64,000 bases of DNA from assembly GCA_003667245.1 (NCBI GenBank), contig RCNN01000078.1:30836-94835 (forward strand), given 5' to 3'. The stretch is from Heterostelium multicystogenum (taxonomy: Eukaryota > Evosea > Eumycetozoa > Acytosteliales > Acytosteliaceae). Of this stretch, positions 36,549 to 49,605 are shown one piece after another (position 1 is the first letter of the stretch; every line of letters starts with the position of its first letter). The position numbers and the translations under genes were made by a program. The notes below the pieces were generated by a model. The model searched no databases. It saw only the letters and a list, made by a program, of their open reading frames with translations, and had not been told where the DNA came from.

Positions 36549-36826
36549 ACTTTAAAATTTTGTATATTCTAATAAAGCTTCGAAAACTATTTATACAATA
36601 TTATTATTATTAAACCTCAAAAAGTAGTATAACACCCCATTGATGAAGTAAAGATTTGTTGCTATCCTATCTATCATATTCAAAGAATATGAAATCCTGG
36701 AATGCATTTAATGGTTCACACAAGACGACATTAATTGTTACATTTTATATACTTTTTTAAAGTTGATCACTTGACACTTTTTTTATTTATTTTACTTTTT
36801 TATTTCATTTAACAAACTTCATTAGC

Positions 36827-37543
36827 ATGTCAATAACAAACTACAAAGAAGGCAATCAATCTACAAAGCCTATGGATGTTGATATGGGAGAGGATGATAT
36901 TCCATATCACACTCGAAGATAAAAGTATGAATGATTGTGGTTTCTTTTTGGCTGGAACTCCTGGAATTGGAAAACTGTTTTTGCTTTCTACATTATAGAA
37001 CAACTCCACAATCAAATCAAAATGATATATTATCATAGATTAGTCAGAACAAAATGGATTGAGGGAAGTATTGTATATTTTTGATGTTGAGGAGGAATAT
37101 AGATTTGACGGGTTAATAATATATATTCCTCCTCAACATCAAAAATATACAATACTTCCTCAATGTACTGACAAGTTTATATTCCCCCTCCAGGAAATGG
37201 AGCATTCTATGCAATGGTAATACCAGGTTGTCTTTTCCAAATAACAGTCAGTCCAAATCATAGTTCCCTCCCTTTATTGGATCTCTATCAAACTATTGAA
37301 CATCTTCAATCTAAAAATCCATATACCACACAATTAGAAATTTTATTGTTTGCAATCACATCAAATAGTCAAGATCCTGCATATATGAATAAGTTCAATT
37401 ACCATGCACCAAAACCCACAACAAACAAAATTCTTCCTCCTCATGTTCCAAAGAATTCAAATCAATTTGCAAATTTCCATATCCTACATACTACCAACCA
37501 ATATCTTCTTGCTCACTCATCCTTGAACTCAATATTTTCATAA
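36827..37543 (+). pseudogene. Broken P-loop NTPase gene, CRN/RHS-like
   Basis: Read across frame breaks, the sequence gives MSITNYKEGNQSTKPMDVDM, then a Walker A region (DCGFFLAGTPGIGK at about 36932-36973). Then follow FAFYIIEQLHNQIKMIYYHR, IEGSIVYFFDVEEEYRFDGL, and a C-terminal block AFYAMVIPGCLFQITVSPNH. The GTPGIGK P-loop with a downstream IPGC.FQITVS.NH block resembles the NTPases of Crinkler/retrotransposon-hot-spot proteins, as I recall them. The frame shifts near 36905 and 36973 (inside the P-loop) and stops follow. A 43-bp inverted repeat occupies 37058-37164. I call it a pseudogene because several breaks occur in a short gene, but assembly indels could explain some. Function, if any, is unknown. 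Confidence 0.5.
37058..37164. repeat. 43-bp inverted repeat with 20-nt loop (strong hairpin)
   Basis: The left arm (37058-37101) and right arm (37122-37164) are reverse complements over 43 bp, with only a single extra G in the left arm. The loop is 37102-37121. The transcript would fold into a near-perfect long hairpin. It overlaps the broken NTPase gene. Confidence 0.9.
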
Positions 37544-38817
37544 TATTTCGAAATATGTATTTGACCTTCAAAAAACCTTTTTAATTGTATTTTAAAATCT
37601 TTTTTTTCATTCTATCTATTCCAATTCTATTCAAATTTCTGAGGAATGAAGCGAAATGACTTTTTGTTTGTCCGGCTCGCCTAGACACACACTCAATATT
37701 AATATTTTAATATCTAAAGTGAAGACTCTCAGAGAAATCTAGATCCACGCAATTGCTTTGACCAAATTGAAGAAAAGTATAAATATGATGTCTATGGTTT
37801 TGATCGTGCTATTTGGTAATGAGCAATTTGAGTAAGTCTGGGATTGTTAGATATTACTTACAAACCTCGTAATCAATTGGAAAATTTTCGCAAGTTTTTT
37901 GTTTATTTATTAGTAGTTTGTTTTGCAACCACATTGTTAATTTTGGCAAGAGTTGATGTCATTAAAAACAAGATATTTCGCAAAAACAAGCAAATTGAAA
38001 AAATTGTAAAACCATTTTATTGCACAATAGATAAAATTTTAATAGTTTTTAAGATCAAAAAAGGAATTTGCTGTTGTTATCCTAGTGGGTAGGTCACCAA
38101 ATGTTATTGGTTGTGTGTCACACAATGTGTTTTTTTGTCAAATTTCGCAATAACTTTTTTCATAAAATCTGTTTGAAGTTAGTCGTCCTGTCCTCTTGGT
38201 GTTTGGTCTCGAGTATAGTATCGCATAGCATCATAGCATAACATTAACATAACTAACATATCAGCATAATAACAAGATAACTAAACTTGAACTATTGTAT
38301 TGTATTCTTTATTACCAATTCAATTCAATTCAATTTAATTCAATTTAATTATTTGTAGTGTAAGTACTCTACTTTGTAGAGATAATATTAATATTACCTT
38401 TATAACATTGTATTTATTCATTGCAATCAATCAGTATATATATATATAATTAGTTTGGATCTGTAAATTATTGTATAAGTTTGTTTAATTATATATATAT
38501 ATAATAAGGGTTATGATTATAAATTATTTGTTTAAATTATTGGTCGTTCTATGTTCTTGTGTTATACATGAATCCTCATTACCACATTCTACCATTATGT
38601 GTTATAGCGCAGAATAACGGAAATCCTTTTATGGTGGTGTTAATTTGAATCTATGTTTGTTGTTATTAATCAGATTCATCATTTATTTATTTATACTACT
38701 GTATGTGTTGTCTGTGCTAGCTAGCTTTTGTGTAAACACATATTATAAAATAAAATTCATTTTATCAAACAATGATTTTAATAGAAAGGTTGCAGTAGAT
38801 AAAATTATAATATAATT

Positions 38818-38860
<43 letters not shown>

Positions 38861-39248
38861 TATATTTATCAAATTTACTTTTGGTATTAATTAAATTCGA
38901 CTTCATTTTTCAAATTACCTATCATCTTGTCTGTTTCGATTCGTTTTTCATTTCATTGGGCGATTAATTTAGTTCTTTCTTATAAACTTTAGTTATTATT
39001 ATTATTATTATTATTACCTATCATACTAATAATAGATTTCGTCAATCTATTTAATAGAAATTAGTTTAGTTTTAGGTTCATTTAATCAAGACAAGACAAG
39101 ATAAAAGATAAGATTAATTTGGAAAAACAAAAACAACAACAATATTATAATAGATATTGAATCGCGATTCTAAAAGTAAAAAAACAAAACATTCAAATAC
39201 TTCTTCATTCATACATATATATCCATATATAAAGAAAAAAAGAGAGAG
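37544..39248. other. Intergenic region before acyl-CoA oxidase
   Basis: About 1.7 kb. One frame at 37844-38092 could encode a small protein with one hydrophobic segment (FFVYLLVVCFATTLLILARV) but starts at TTG and has no known motif, so I do not call it a gene. The rest is AT-rich with TA runs around 38435-38515, ATT tracts, and GATAAAAG-type units at 39098-39115. Confidence 0.45.
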
Positions 39249-41313
39249 ATGGAAGCAAACTACGACAGAATTAAATCGATTATCGCTCATTTATTGCCAT
39301 TGGAAATCTCAAATACCAATGCAGTCGAACCAGCACAATCGATTACTGCTGACAAACCACGTACACAAGTCCCAAAGTGGGACAAGGACGAGCTACGTGA
39401 TTACTTGGAGTCGAACCCCTCATACAAGCAGGTCAAGCAGAATCTTATGAACTTCCTCAAGGACCCAATCTTTGCTCCAAAGTACAATATGAACTGCGAG
39501 CAATGGAGAGAACTCACTCTCCAGAGAGCTATCAAGGTCATCAACTCTGGTCTCATCTCTTTGGCCGAGTTCAACAGAGACCCAATGAAATATTTGTTGT
39601 CGATGGAGTTGTTAAATCTCTCCGACCCTTCATTGTCAGTCAAGCTTGGTGTCCATTTTTCATTGTTTGGAAACGCTGTTTTGAATCTTGGAACTGAGAA
39701 GCATCATCTCAAATACATCAAGGACATCGACACCTGGAAGTTGCCAGGATGCTTTGGTATGACCGAGTTGGGACACGGTTCCAACGTACAGGGTGTCGAA
39801 ACCACAGCAACCTACGATAAAGATACTCAGGAATTCATCATCAACACACCATCCGACTCTGCACAGAAGTTCTGGATTGGAAATGCTGCTCTTCACGGTC
39901 AAGCTTGTGCTGTCTTTGCCCAGCTCTACATTGGTGGTGTACACTATGGTGTCCACGTATTCGTCGTTCCAATCAGAAACCCAGATGGAACAATATCATC
40001 AAATGTCAGAATCATGGACAATGGTTACAAGCTTGGATTGCAAGGTGTAGACAATGGTCGTATTTGGTTTGACAACAAGAGAATTCCACGTGACAACCTT
40101 CTTAACAAGTTTGGTGATGTCATGCCAGATGGATCATACGTTACATCAATCCCAAGCAAAAACAAGAGATTCGGTTCAATGGTTGCTCCACTTGTAGGAG
40201 GTCGTGTTTTGATTGCATCCTCTGCACTCAACGCTGCCAAGCTCTCACTCATCATTGCCACCCGTTACGCATATGCCCGTCGTCAATTCGGATCAAAGGG
40301 TAACGAAATCCCAATCATCCAATACCTCACACATCAACGTCGTCTCTTCCCATTGATCGCCGCAACTGTTGCACTCAACTTCCCAGTTCTCCAATTGAAG
40401 CAGATCTACTGTGAGCCAAACAAGACTCCACAAAATGTCAAGGACGTTCACATCTGGGCATCCGGTCTCAAAGCCGTCGTCAGTTGGCACAAGACCTACA
40501 CTCTCCAACAGGTCAGAGAGTGCTGTGGTGGTCAAGGTTTCAGTGCATTCAACCAAATCCCAACATTGAAATCCGACCTCGAAATCGATATGACCTACGA
40601 AGGTGATAACCATGTACTCTTACAACAAGTTGCCAAGAATCTCTTGGTCGAATTACAAAAGGGAAGATATACCATTACTCTTCCAAATCACACTGCAAAG
40701 GTAACTTGAACTTGAAATCAAAACACAATACCACAGATATTAACAGTCAATCACAGATTTCAAATGTAGATTTCCAAATTCAATGTTTCAAATGGAGAGA
40801 AAGCCATTTGGTTCAAACTCTTTCATCAAAGATTATGAGTGCTTTGGACGCTGGTGTTGGATTAGAACACTCATGGAACGACAATTTGGATGTTATCACT
40901 GCACTTGGAAAGGCTTACATCGAAAGAATCACATTAGAATACTTCCAAGCAGCTATCAAGAAAGCTTCCGCAAGCCTTCAACCAGTTTTAGAACTATGCA
41001 GAAACTTATATTTCTCTTCAAGAGTTGAAGCTGATTTAGGGTAAATATCTATATTACTTTGAAACTATGTATATAACCTAACATTCATATTTACTTTATT
41101 AACTTCTTGTAGTTTCTTCTTATGTAACGATGGAATTACTCACGAATCAGGATTAAAGATTCAAGAGAGTGTAAACAAACTCTGCTCAGATATGTTACAA
41201 TCGCTTTGGACCTCGTCAACTCTTTCGATATTCCAGAACAATTCATTCATGCACCAATTGCCAAACCAGACTATATTCAAGAGTTTAGATATGGACTTGT
41301 TAGAAACTATTAA
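39249..41313 (+). CDS. Acyl-CoA oxidase
   Basis: The enzyme oxidises acyl-CoA to trans-2-enoyl-CoA with FAD, making hydrogen peroxide, the first step of peroxisomal beta-oxidation. Signature blocks: CFGMTELGHGSNVQGVETTA (flavin/substrate site), FIINTPSDSAQKFWIGNAA, GRVLIASSALNAAKLSLIIA, YARRQFG, CCGGQGFSAFNQIP and DMTYEGDNHVLLQQVA, which contains the catalytic Glu. Introns at 40701-40756 and 41041-41112 restore the frame. The final exon changes frame near 41200, continuing ALDLVNSFDIPEQFIHAPIA to the stop at 41311-41313; this is probably one indel. The end RYGLVRNY has no SKL-type PTS1, so peroxisome import would need another signal. Neighbouring codon use is GC-richer here, as for a highly expressed gene. 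Confidence 0.92.
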
Positions 41314-44300
41314 ATCAAGTACTACTTTAATAAATAATTATAATTAAATATCATAATCAGTAATTCCATTTCCAATCTACCCTACTATCTGTTTTTTAAA
41401 TGAAAATCGATCATCAGCACCACTACAAAACCATCAAAATCACCGAAATCAAACAAATGTAGTTCTATCTCCAAGGTGGTGAAAGGACCATGATGTACGT
41501 ATGTGTGCGTAACTATGTGTGGTCAATAAATCGATGCAAAGGTATAATCCAAATTAAATTTCCAATTAATTTATTGGTTGGCACGATTTGATTTGGATTT
41601 GATGTGTGTTCAGTTGATAGTTTATATATGTAATATAATCACAAATACTTTGAAAAGGATCAATCACACTAGAGAAGAACGGTTTTCAGTTGGAATTTGA
41701 ACCACAAGCTACATCACTATTTAGAAATATCTTGTTGGCTATTGATGACCAATTCATGGACAATCCACCTTTTCAGTGGTGTTGTTTAATTAATAACCAA
41801 CAACAACAACAAAAGAACAACACAACCATTTAGGCAAAGCAAGTTTTCGTTAGTAGAGTCCTCTACCTTAGTTTTTTGATAATATTGATTGACTGAGTGG
41901 AATAAGTACAAAAAAGGAAGGAAGAGTAAGTTTTGAAGAGGTTTTTCTAAAGATAAGTGTGATGATCGAACACACACAACACCCACTTATTAGACCTCAC
42001 ACTCAATTATTTATTTCTAAATCAGACTGATTAAAAATGAAAACATTGCAAATAAAAAATCAAAAAAGTTCCCGATTCAGAAAATATCATTAACCAAAAG
42101 AGTGGTACCCACACATTTTGGGTATTATTTTTCAGTTCCGAATTGGAACTGTGTGTTGATTTTGCTTTGATTTTAAAAGAACAGAAAAATCAAATCAAAA
42201 TATAAAAAACATCATATTTTTTTTTCATTTTTTTTGTCAGTGTATTTGGTTTTTGATTTTTTCACATTAATGAGGTGGATGTGGGTGGGGACAACAAATG
42301 CATTCATTCATGATTGATTGAATGTGGAAAGTGGAAATGATGATTTTAAAAATAAAAATTAGTAAAAAAAATCAACAACAACAACAGCAGACACCACCAA
42401 GCACTGCACAAACACAGGACACCAATCATTTAAGCACTGTTTTCACTTATTCTCACCTGAGTCTTGCAAGAAAAAAAGATATTTAGCAAACAGTTTACTT
42501 AGGATGAATGATTTAGTGAAAATATGAAAAAAACAACAAACAATTTTTTAATTAATATTAATAATAATAATATTGTTTTTTTTCATTTTTTTCTCTTATG
42601 AACAATGGGGAACCTGTCCTTTTATGACTCCTACTTTTCTCCAATTTATTAAACATACGGAATTGAAGAAGTTTAGTTTAGTGTAATAGTGCTGAAGGTT
42701 TTTATGTGCCCACCCACCATCCATCCATTAATCAATCATTTAATTGTTCTTAAAAGTCAGCATTCAACAGACATCATCACCAACAACAGTAACAATAATT
42801 CTATATTTATTTATTGATTGATTATTATCACTTTCGAGTAGTTGTAGTACAAGTAGATAGTTCATTCAGTTCATTTCAGTTCGGCATTCATTCATACAAG
42901 TCAACTTCCTCTTCTTTTACTACCTCCACTTCGTCAAAATAACGATAATAATCATATGATTGATTAGTTGATTCATTGCCATCATTGCACCCAACTAAAT
43001 TATTGTATCTCCATCCTCTAAAAAAAAAAATCAAAAAAATAGTTGTTTAATATACATCAGAAAATCCCTCAACTTGAAAAGTGTAGATATTTTAATTTAA
43101 CTTTGTTTTGTAATTTCAGGTTATTATTTATATTCCAACTCCTATTTATTTATTTATTTATTTATTTTAATATTCTTCCAACTTCTCCCAAATATATTTA
43201 AAATACTCTGTAAATACAATATCTACATTCATTCAATTTGATTAAGCTCTCCACTCCTGTATTAATAATAACAACCATAGCATAGAATAAGGCAACATCA
43301 TCACTACCAAATCAATTCCACACCTTCTACATTGTTCCAATTCCAAATTCTCCATCTTCAAAATATATAAATTATTCTTATATATCATATAGTATCAGCC
43401 TCACCAGAGTTTCAATTTCAACATTACATTTCAAAAGAGTAACTCTGGCTAGTATCAACCAAGGTAAAGTATTTATATTCTTCACACTTACAACTGATCA
43501 TGACAAATAAAATTTTGGTGGAGATTAAAGTTATAAAGTTACAAAGTAATAAACCACCACCATGTTGTTTCATCATTTGTTGGACATATCTACTAGTCGC
43601 CACCTTCACACCCTAGAGACTTTGTTCCCAACAAAAATAAAATCCAACCGACTTCTCCACATTTTAGCTAATAGATATGGACCCAACTTTATTATTTTAT
43701 ATTTATGCATCTATTGTGTGATGCCAACAAAACATCAACCAATATCTTTAAATCCCATCTTCCAACACTAAATGTGAGGTTTCATTTAACTTGACATTTG
43801 TCATTCCAACCCTATCCTGACCAGCGCAAAGATCACATCCAAACTCAGTTTCATCTCTTTCACTCCACATACAAATTGTTTATTCATTTACTGAGATAGA
43901 TTCAACATGGTTTCTACTGTTTTGATATCAATACAATGATATATAATTTTAATATTGTTATTATCCATGACAATATAGATAGATAAATCATTGATATTTA
44001 TTATTTTCATCATTAATTTTTTCCAAATTATTATAAATATATTTATGTTTATTCTTCTTCTTCTATTTCTGCTCCTGTTGCTTGCTGTTGCTTCTTTCAT
44101 GAATAATTCTTTGAACATATAATGATGTTCTTGTTTTGTCATTGCCAAAGATATATTATTATTAGTTCATTGTGTTGATCTTTGGATGATGTGTAATCTA
44201 ATTACAGCAGATATCTCCAATAAAATAATATTGTTGTTTTTTTTACAAGTTGTTGATCACCCAAGATAACATCAAAGATACCAATAAATTGACTGCAAAT

Positions 44301-47300
44301 AAAATAGAACATGAATGAGAATAATCATAATTCCCAATTGTTTATAAATAAACAGCACTTATTGGCTGTGGATAGAAACAATGAATTCTGTAGTCCATAC
44401 AAGTCACTCATTCAACAAAAACCACAATAAATTTCACAGTAAAATTTGTACAAGCAAACACGGTTGTTTTAAAGATTCTACTACACTAACACCACTCATC
44501 TCGATAAACGACCACCAATATTTACACCATGTTGTTGATTATTTATTTATTTGCTTTTGGGTCTATGAATAAAAATGATAAAATAATTTTATACAATCCC
44601 CGACTCTTTCTCTTTTGCCATTGCAAAGTACATGAAACAAACAAGCATTCAGCCAACAACCCAATCACCCACCATCTCATATTTCACATTATATTTATAT
44701 TTCATTCACACACTCAAGTGCAAATAGATGATCTATTTGGAATGTCTTTCCAATACTTCACATTTGTCTCACAGCTTGTAACACCATTGCATCTATGTCT
44801 ATTGTTTTTCTTACCAAAAGACATATAAAACCTCCACTAAATGGACATTTAAAGAAGGAGTAGTAGTATAGCAGCAGTGGGTTCATATTTTCTATTTTAT
44901 GATTATTTAAATTTAAAGGTTAAGTAAGAACTTAGCTCCAACTACAAATAACATAAGTTAACGCACCAAACCAAATTATCCAGTGTTTAAATAACCTTTT
45001 CATAATCCAAGAGTTGTCCTTTCAATTTATTTACTTCTTTTATTGTAATTTATTTAAGCTTGCCTGTCTCTTATCAAACTAAATTTAAATTTACTTATTA
45101 CTGGTAATTAGACTTGTCTTCATAATATTATATTATAATAGCAACAGTTTAAATTATATCCTTTCAATCTATTATTTATTTATTAAATAGCCGACCAACC
45201 AACACCAACTCAGCTCAATCAAAAATTCAAAATCTAATCTGATTGGTCGGTTCTATCAATTGACAATTTGTTCTTCATCTTTAAATGCAATTTACTTTTA
45301 ACAATCATCTTCAAGTGCGTCGTTGTTGTTTGGATTGACCACATTCAACAAAAATATCTTTGCATCGATTCAATTTTGTTGTTGCAACAAAACTGTTGTA
45401 AATTATGATTTTTTCACTTCACAAAGCTGATCAGGAATCAGAAAAACAAAACACAAAAAAGTTATTTTAGTAGACTAACCCCTAACTTTCTATTTTATGC
45501 ATTCCCTAATGCAGTGTGAATACTTAATCGCATTGATAGGTTCATCTCTAGAATAGTGAAATTATTATTGTAATTTCTTAAAACAAACCAAGGTTTTAAA
45601 TTAGCCCACATTTATATCCTATAGTTTAGTTAATTAATAATATTATTATATCTATATTTAAATCAGCTATCCATAACAAACAAAAGTAAACCAACCACCA
45701 TATAGTATTTATATTATATTATATTTAAATCTCAACAACAACTTATTTATTCAAAAAGTATTATAAAGAAAAAACAAAAAAAAAAAAAAGTAAAGAATTA
45801 AGGTAAATATAGATAATTTAAATTTCATCACTACCGATTCATTTCAGCTCAGTCCAATTCAAATCAACCAATCAAATCAAACCACCTCAATTCAACTCAA
45901 CCCACCTCATCTCACCTCGAATCAACCAAACTGCATAATTATAAATAATATTCAGTTCGACGAATTGAAATTTAAACATTGGATTTTGGAGCAAAAGTAA
46001 ATCAATCAACTCAGAACAATAGATTTAGTAGATTTAAAAGTGACTCAGTCAGCAGTAATAGTAGCATAAGTAGTAATGGTCGTAGTCGTTGTAGTGTGTT
46101 GGCTTTTCATATTACACATTCATAATCAGTTAATTATTAATAGTAGTAGTTAGTTTCTTCCGCTATCACTTTGTGCAAATTGATATGAGTAATAGTCAAG
46201 TTGTAGTAGCAGTTGTAGTTATAAATTTGGTCACCAAATTCAGATTTCCCCACCCCTATTCTAATTCATATTCATGTTTCACATATATTCATCCCCGTTT
46301 AAGAAAATGGTATCTCAAGTGATCCTACAGTGTACATCGTCAACAACTTTATTATCAGTTGTCTTTTCATCTCTCCCCCGTGCAAAGTCCATGTTTAAAA
46401 ATAATAATTATTATGTTTAGTTCATGGAATTAATCGAATCCATTTTTTGGAAAGAGATATTATTTTATTACACTGTAATTTATATGGTTTAGATGTTTCT
46501 CTTAAATATCTATTTTTGGTAGTACTATTTACTACATCATCATTGGATTCTAGCACTGTCACTCACTCAGCACATACCACCATACTAAAGGGAGCATATA
46601 AATTGTCAAAAAAGCACTATTAGTAAGCTTTATTAAAGATGGATGACGATCATCATCATCAATAGCAAGATGATTGTTTCTTCTAGTTGTTGTCTTTGTT
46701 ATTATAATAATTGTTATTGTTTAATTTAGTGCTACTGTCCATCTAATGTTATTTTTATCACTATTTTATTTTGAAATCCCAATGGCAACAATAAACACTA
46801 TTATCCACTTTGTTTCCATGACAATTATTGTTGTCGTGTTGATGATGTAAAATATAAATGAACCACAAAAGCTGTAGAAAGAAATGCAGCAGTAGCGTAG
46901 AAGAATCAGTAGCAGCAGCAACATATATGTCACTAGTTCTAAAAGAATTCGAATAGATGGAGAGCCTATTCTGCATTGTTGTTGTTGTAGTCTCATACTG
47001 ACTGTTTCCAGCTAATTAAACACCAACACACCAATAACAATAAACACGTATGTGTGTAATTCACCTTTGGTTGACGAAACTACAATCTATCAATCACTTA
47101 GTCAATCAATCTTTCACCTACCAAGTGGTTGTTTCGAATTGCAATTGAAAATTTAGGTCACATGTTGCGAATTATGGTATTGCAAATGCATTTTTAATAT
47201 CAGCAAACCAAATGATTTATGATGTGGTAGTGAGTTTATTGGTGTGCTGTGTTTGTGTTTATTTAAGTTACTATTTCATATATAATAATAATAACACATT

Positions 47301-48772
47301 CTGATAGGTGTATTGTTTGTTTTACCAGTGAAATGGTGAATGAATATAACTTAGTTCTATATCTATTTCAATTTTATTCTATATTATAATACACACTTGT
47401 TGTTGGATCAACTGTTGTGTTGTTGTTGCTCTAAATAACTCTGGCTACAATCATTTAATTATCAACATCACTAACAATAACAAACACACTATTCCAATAT
47501 GTATATCCTTAAATACTTGCACCCTTTTAATTTTCCAAAGTTTGACTCCAAAACAAAAAAGATTGATCACATGTTGTCTGTCTGTGTGTGTTGTAAAAGT
47601 GCTGATAAGGAGTCAGTATTCCAAAATTGATATCAACACAAAAAAAGAAAAAAGTAAAGAAACACCTCGTCAAATCAATAATAACTACACCCCTATTGAT
47701 TTATTTGGATTAATATATTGTGTGATATGATAATGATACCACTTGCTCAACCCACAGTGATATCATCAACCACATCTCAATTTCAATATTCACATTTATG
47801 ATGGTTGGAAAACAAGTAGTCAATATGAATATCACATCAAATCAAGTACTTCTATGCATACTACTCCAGCAAAATCATAACGACGCCATTAATATCACTG
47901 TCAATTTAGTGGGGAAGACGCTATTAGATTGAAGGTTTGATGTTGATCATTCATTCATTCATTCAAAAAAAGTATTGGTGGTGGTGTGTTGTGTGTTGAT
48001 TTATATTATTGTATATGGTAAATAATGAATGTGGTGATATTGATGATGCATCATGACTGGAGTAACAACACTATGTTTTGTTTAGTTGTTGTTGGTGGTG
48101 GTGGTGGTGGTGTTTAGTGTTGTTTTTGTCGAGTGATATATCACATTGTCACTGGAAATGAAACTAATAGTGTTGCCAATATTGATGGTATAAGAGGTAA
48201 AGGTGTCTGTCTGTGGCTCTATGTATCCAAGTGCTTTCCTTTTGCTCTTACTTTTATACATGTATACTATTACTTATGCAGCGTATGGATGGATGTAGTG
48301 ATGGTGTCCAATACTGATACCTACAATTTTAAATTGTTATTTTTATTTTATTTTTTTTTGGATAAATATTATTTATTATTGTATTATATTATTTATATAT
48401 AAATGTATTATATTAGACAGCTAGCCAGCCAACAACGGGAGTAAGAGTGGTGTGGACTAGGAAATTAGTGGACAGGATTGTGATAAAAGGAGAGGGTTGG
48501 ATTTTTTGTTTTATTAATATCATCATTTATGATTATTATTTATACCTTGCTTCTAGCTCACTTGCTTGCTGCTTTGTTGTGCTTTTTGTTTGTTTTTGCA
48601 TAAATAATAGTTTGTTTTTTTATAATTTTATCATCATAAAAAAGAGATAGATTAGCGGAGTGTTAAATTTGAGACAAGAAACCAATATTTGGTTTATTAA
48701 ATTTAATGATTAGTGTACACATTTATTTTCCAACTATATAATATAATATAAATCTCAAATAGCAACCAACAA

Positions 48773-48895
48773 CAAACAAACAAACAAACAAACAAATCTT
48801 TTATATTCAAATCAAATCAAATCAAATCAGTTTGACACACTAAAATTTACTTTAATTTATTTATTTATTTATTTATTTATTTATTAATTAATTAA
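48773..48895. repeat. Compound microsatellite (CAAA)n, (ATCAA)n, (TTTA)n, (ATTA)n
   Basis: Tracts of CAAA (48773-48796), AATCA (48808-48828) and TTTA/ATTA (48856-48895) lie close together. Confidence 0.8.
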
Positions 48896-49189
48896 TTCAA
48901 TTGAAATATACTTATATTCCAATAATCCAATTAAAAAAATAAGCAATTAATAATAGTAATAAGATATTTAAACTAAAAACCAAAACAAAAAATATTTATT
49001 TATAAATAATATATATATATATTAAATTGTTTGATTGATTGGTTTCTGGATCAAATATTGTAGCTTTTCTTTTCCCACTCGTCAGTTTTCCACATTTTTG
49101 GTCATCACTCCACATTGCTTTTTTGGTGTGGATTTCACAGCATTTTAAAAAAAATCCAATCCTTCCAAAAAAAAAAAATACCAATTTAA

Positions 49190-49211
49190 ATTTCAACAAT
49201 ATTGTTGAAAT
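49190..49211. repeat. Perfect 22-bp palindrome
   Basis: Eleven bases on each side are exactly self-complementary around TTCAACAATATTGTTGAA. It is about 0.8 kb before the regulator's start. A dimeric factor site is a guess. Confidence 0.7.
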
Positions 49212-49560
49212 AAGTAATATTACTATTACATATCTTTAAGATCTCTAAGACATCTGGTCCATCCAACCATCCCCAATAATATCAATCCACTGTTTTCTTG
49301 CCAATATATTCATATATCAACCAATAAAAACAAATCAATCCATTCTCATCAAAACCCTACAACATTTCCTCCTTTAAACAATTATAAAAATGTTTAATCC
49401 ATCCCTATCAGATGCTTCTTAATTGTACCAAATTATTATTGTCACTACCTTAGTTTAAACAAACCTTCCAACCACCCAAATTCCTATCTAATAGTTATCC
49501 TTTAACAAAGCAATCCAAAGGACAAACCATCATCTGTTACCAACAACAGCAACAACCTCT

Positions 49561-49605
49561 ATTTATTTATTTATTTATTCTATTTATTTATTTATTTATT
49601 TATTT
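49561..49605. repeat. (TTTA)n microsatellite
   Basis: TTTA/ATTT units in two blocks, broken by TTCT. Confidence 0.85.

Noticed and set aside
37844..38092. Small frame with a hydrophobic stretch.
   Set aside because: Begins at TTG, has no motif, and lies in AT-rich DNA; not enough to call a gene.
43562..44828. Plus-strand ORFs at 43562-43771, 44381-44572 and 44529-44828.
   Set aside because: Simple composition, no motif, overlapping each other in different frames.
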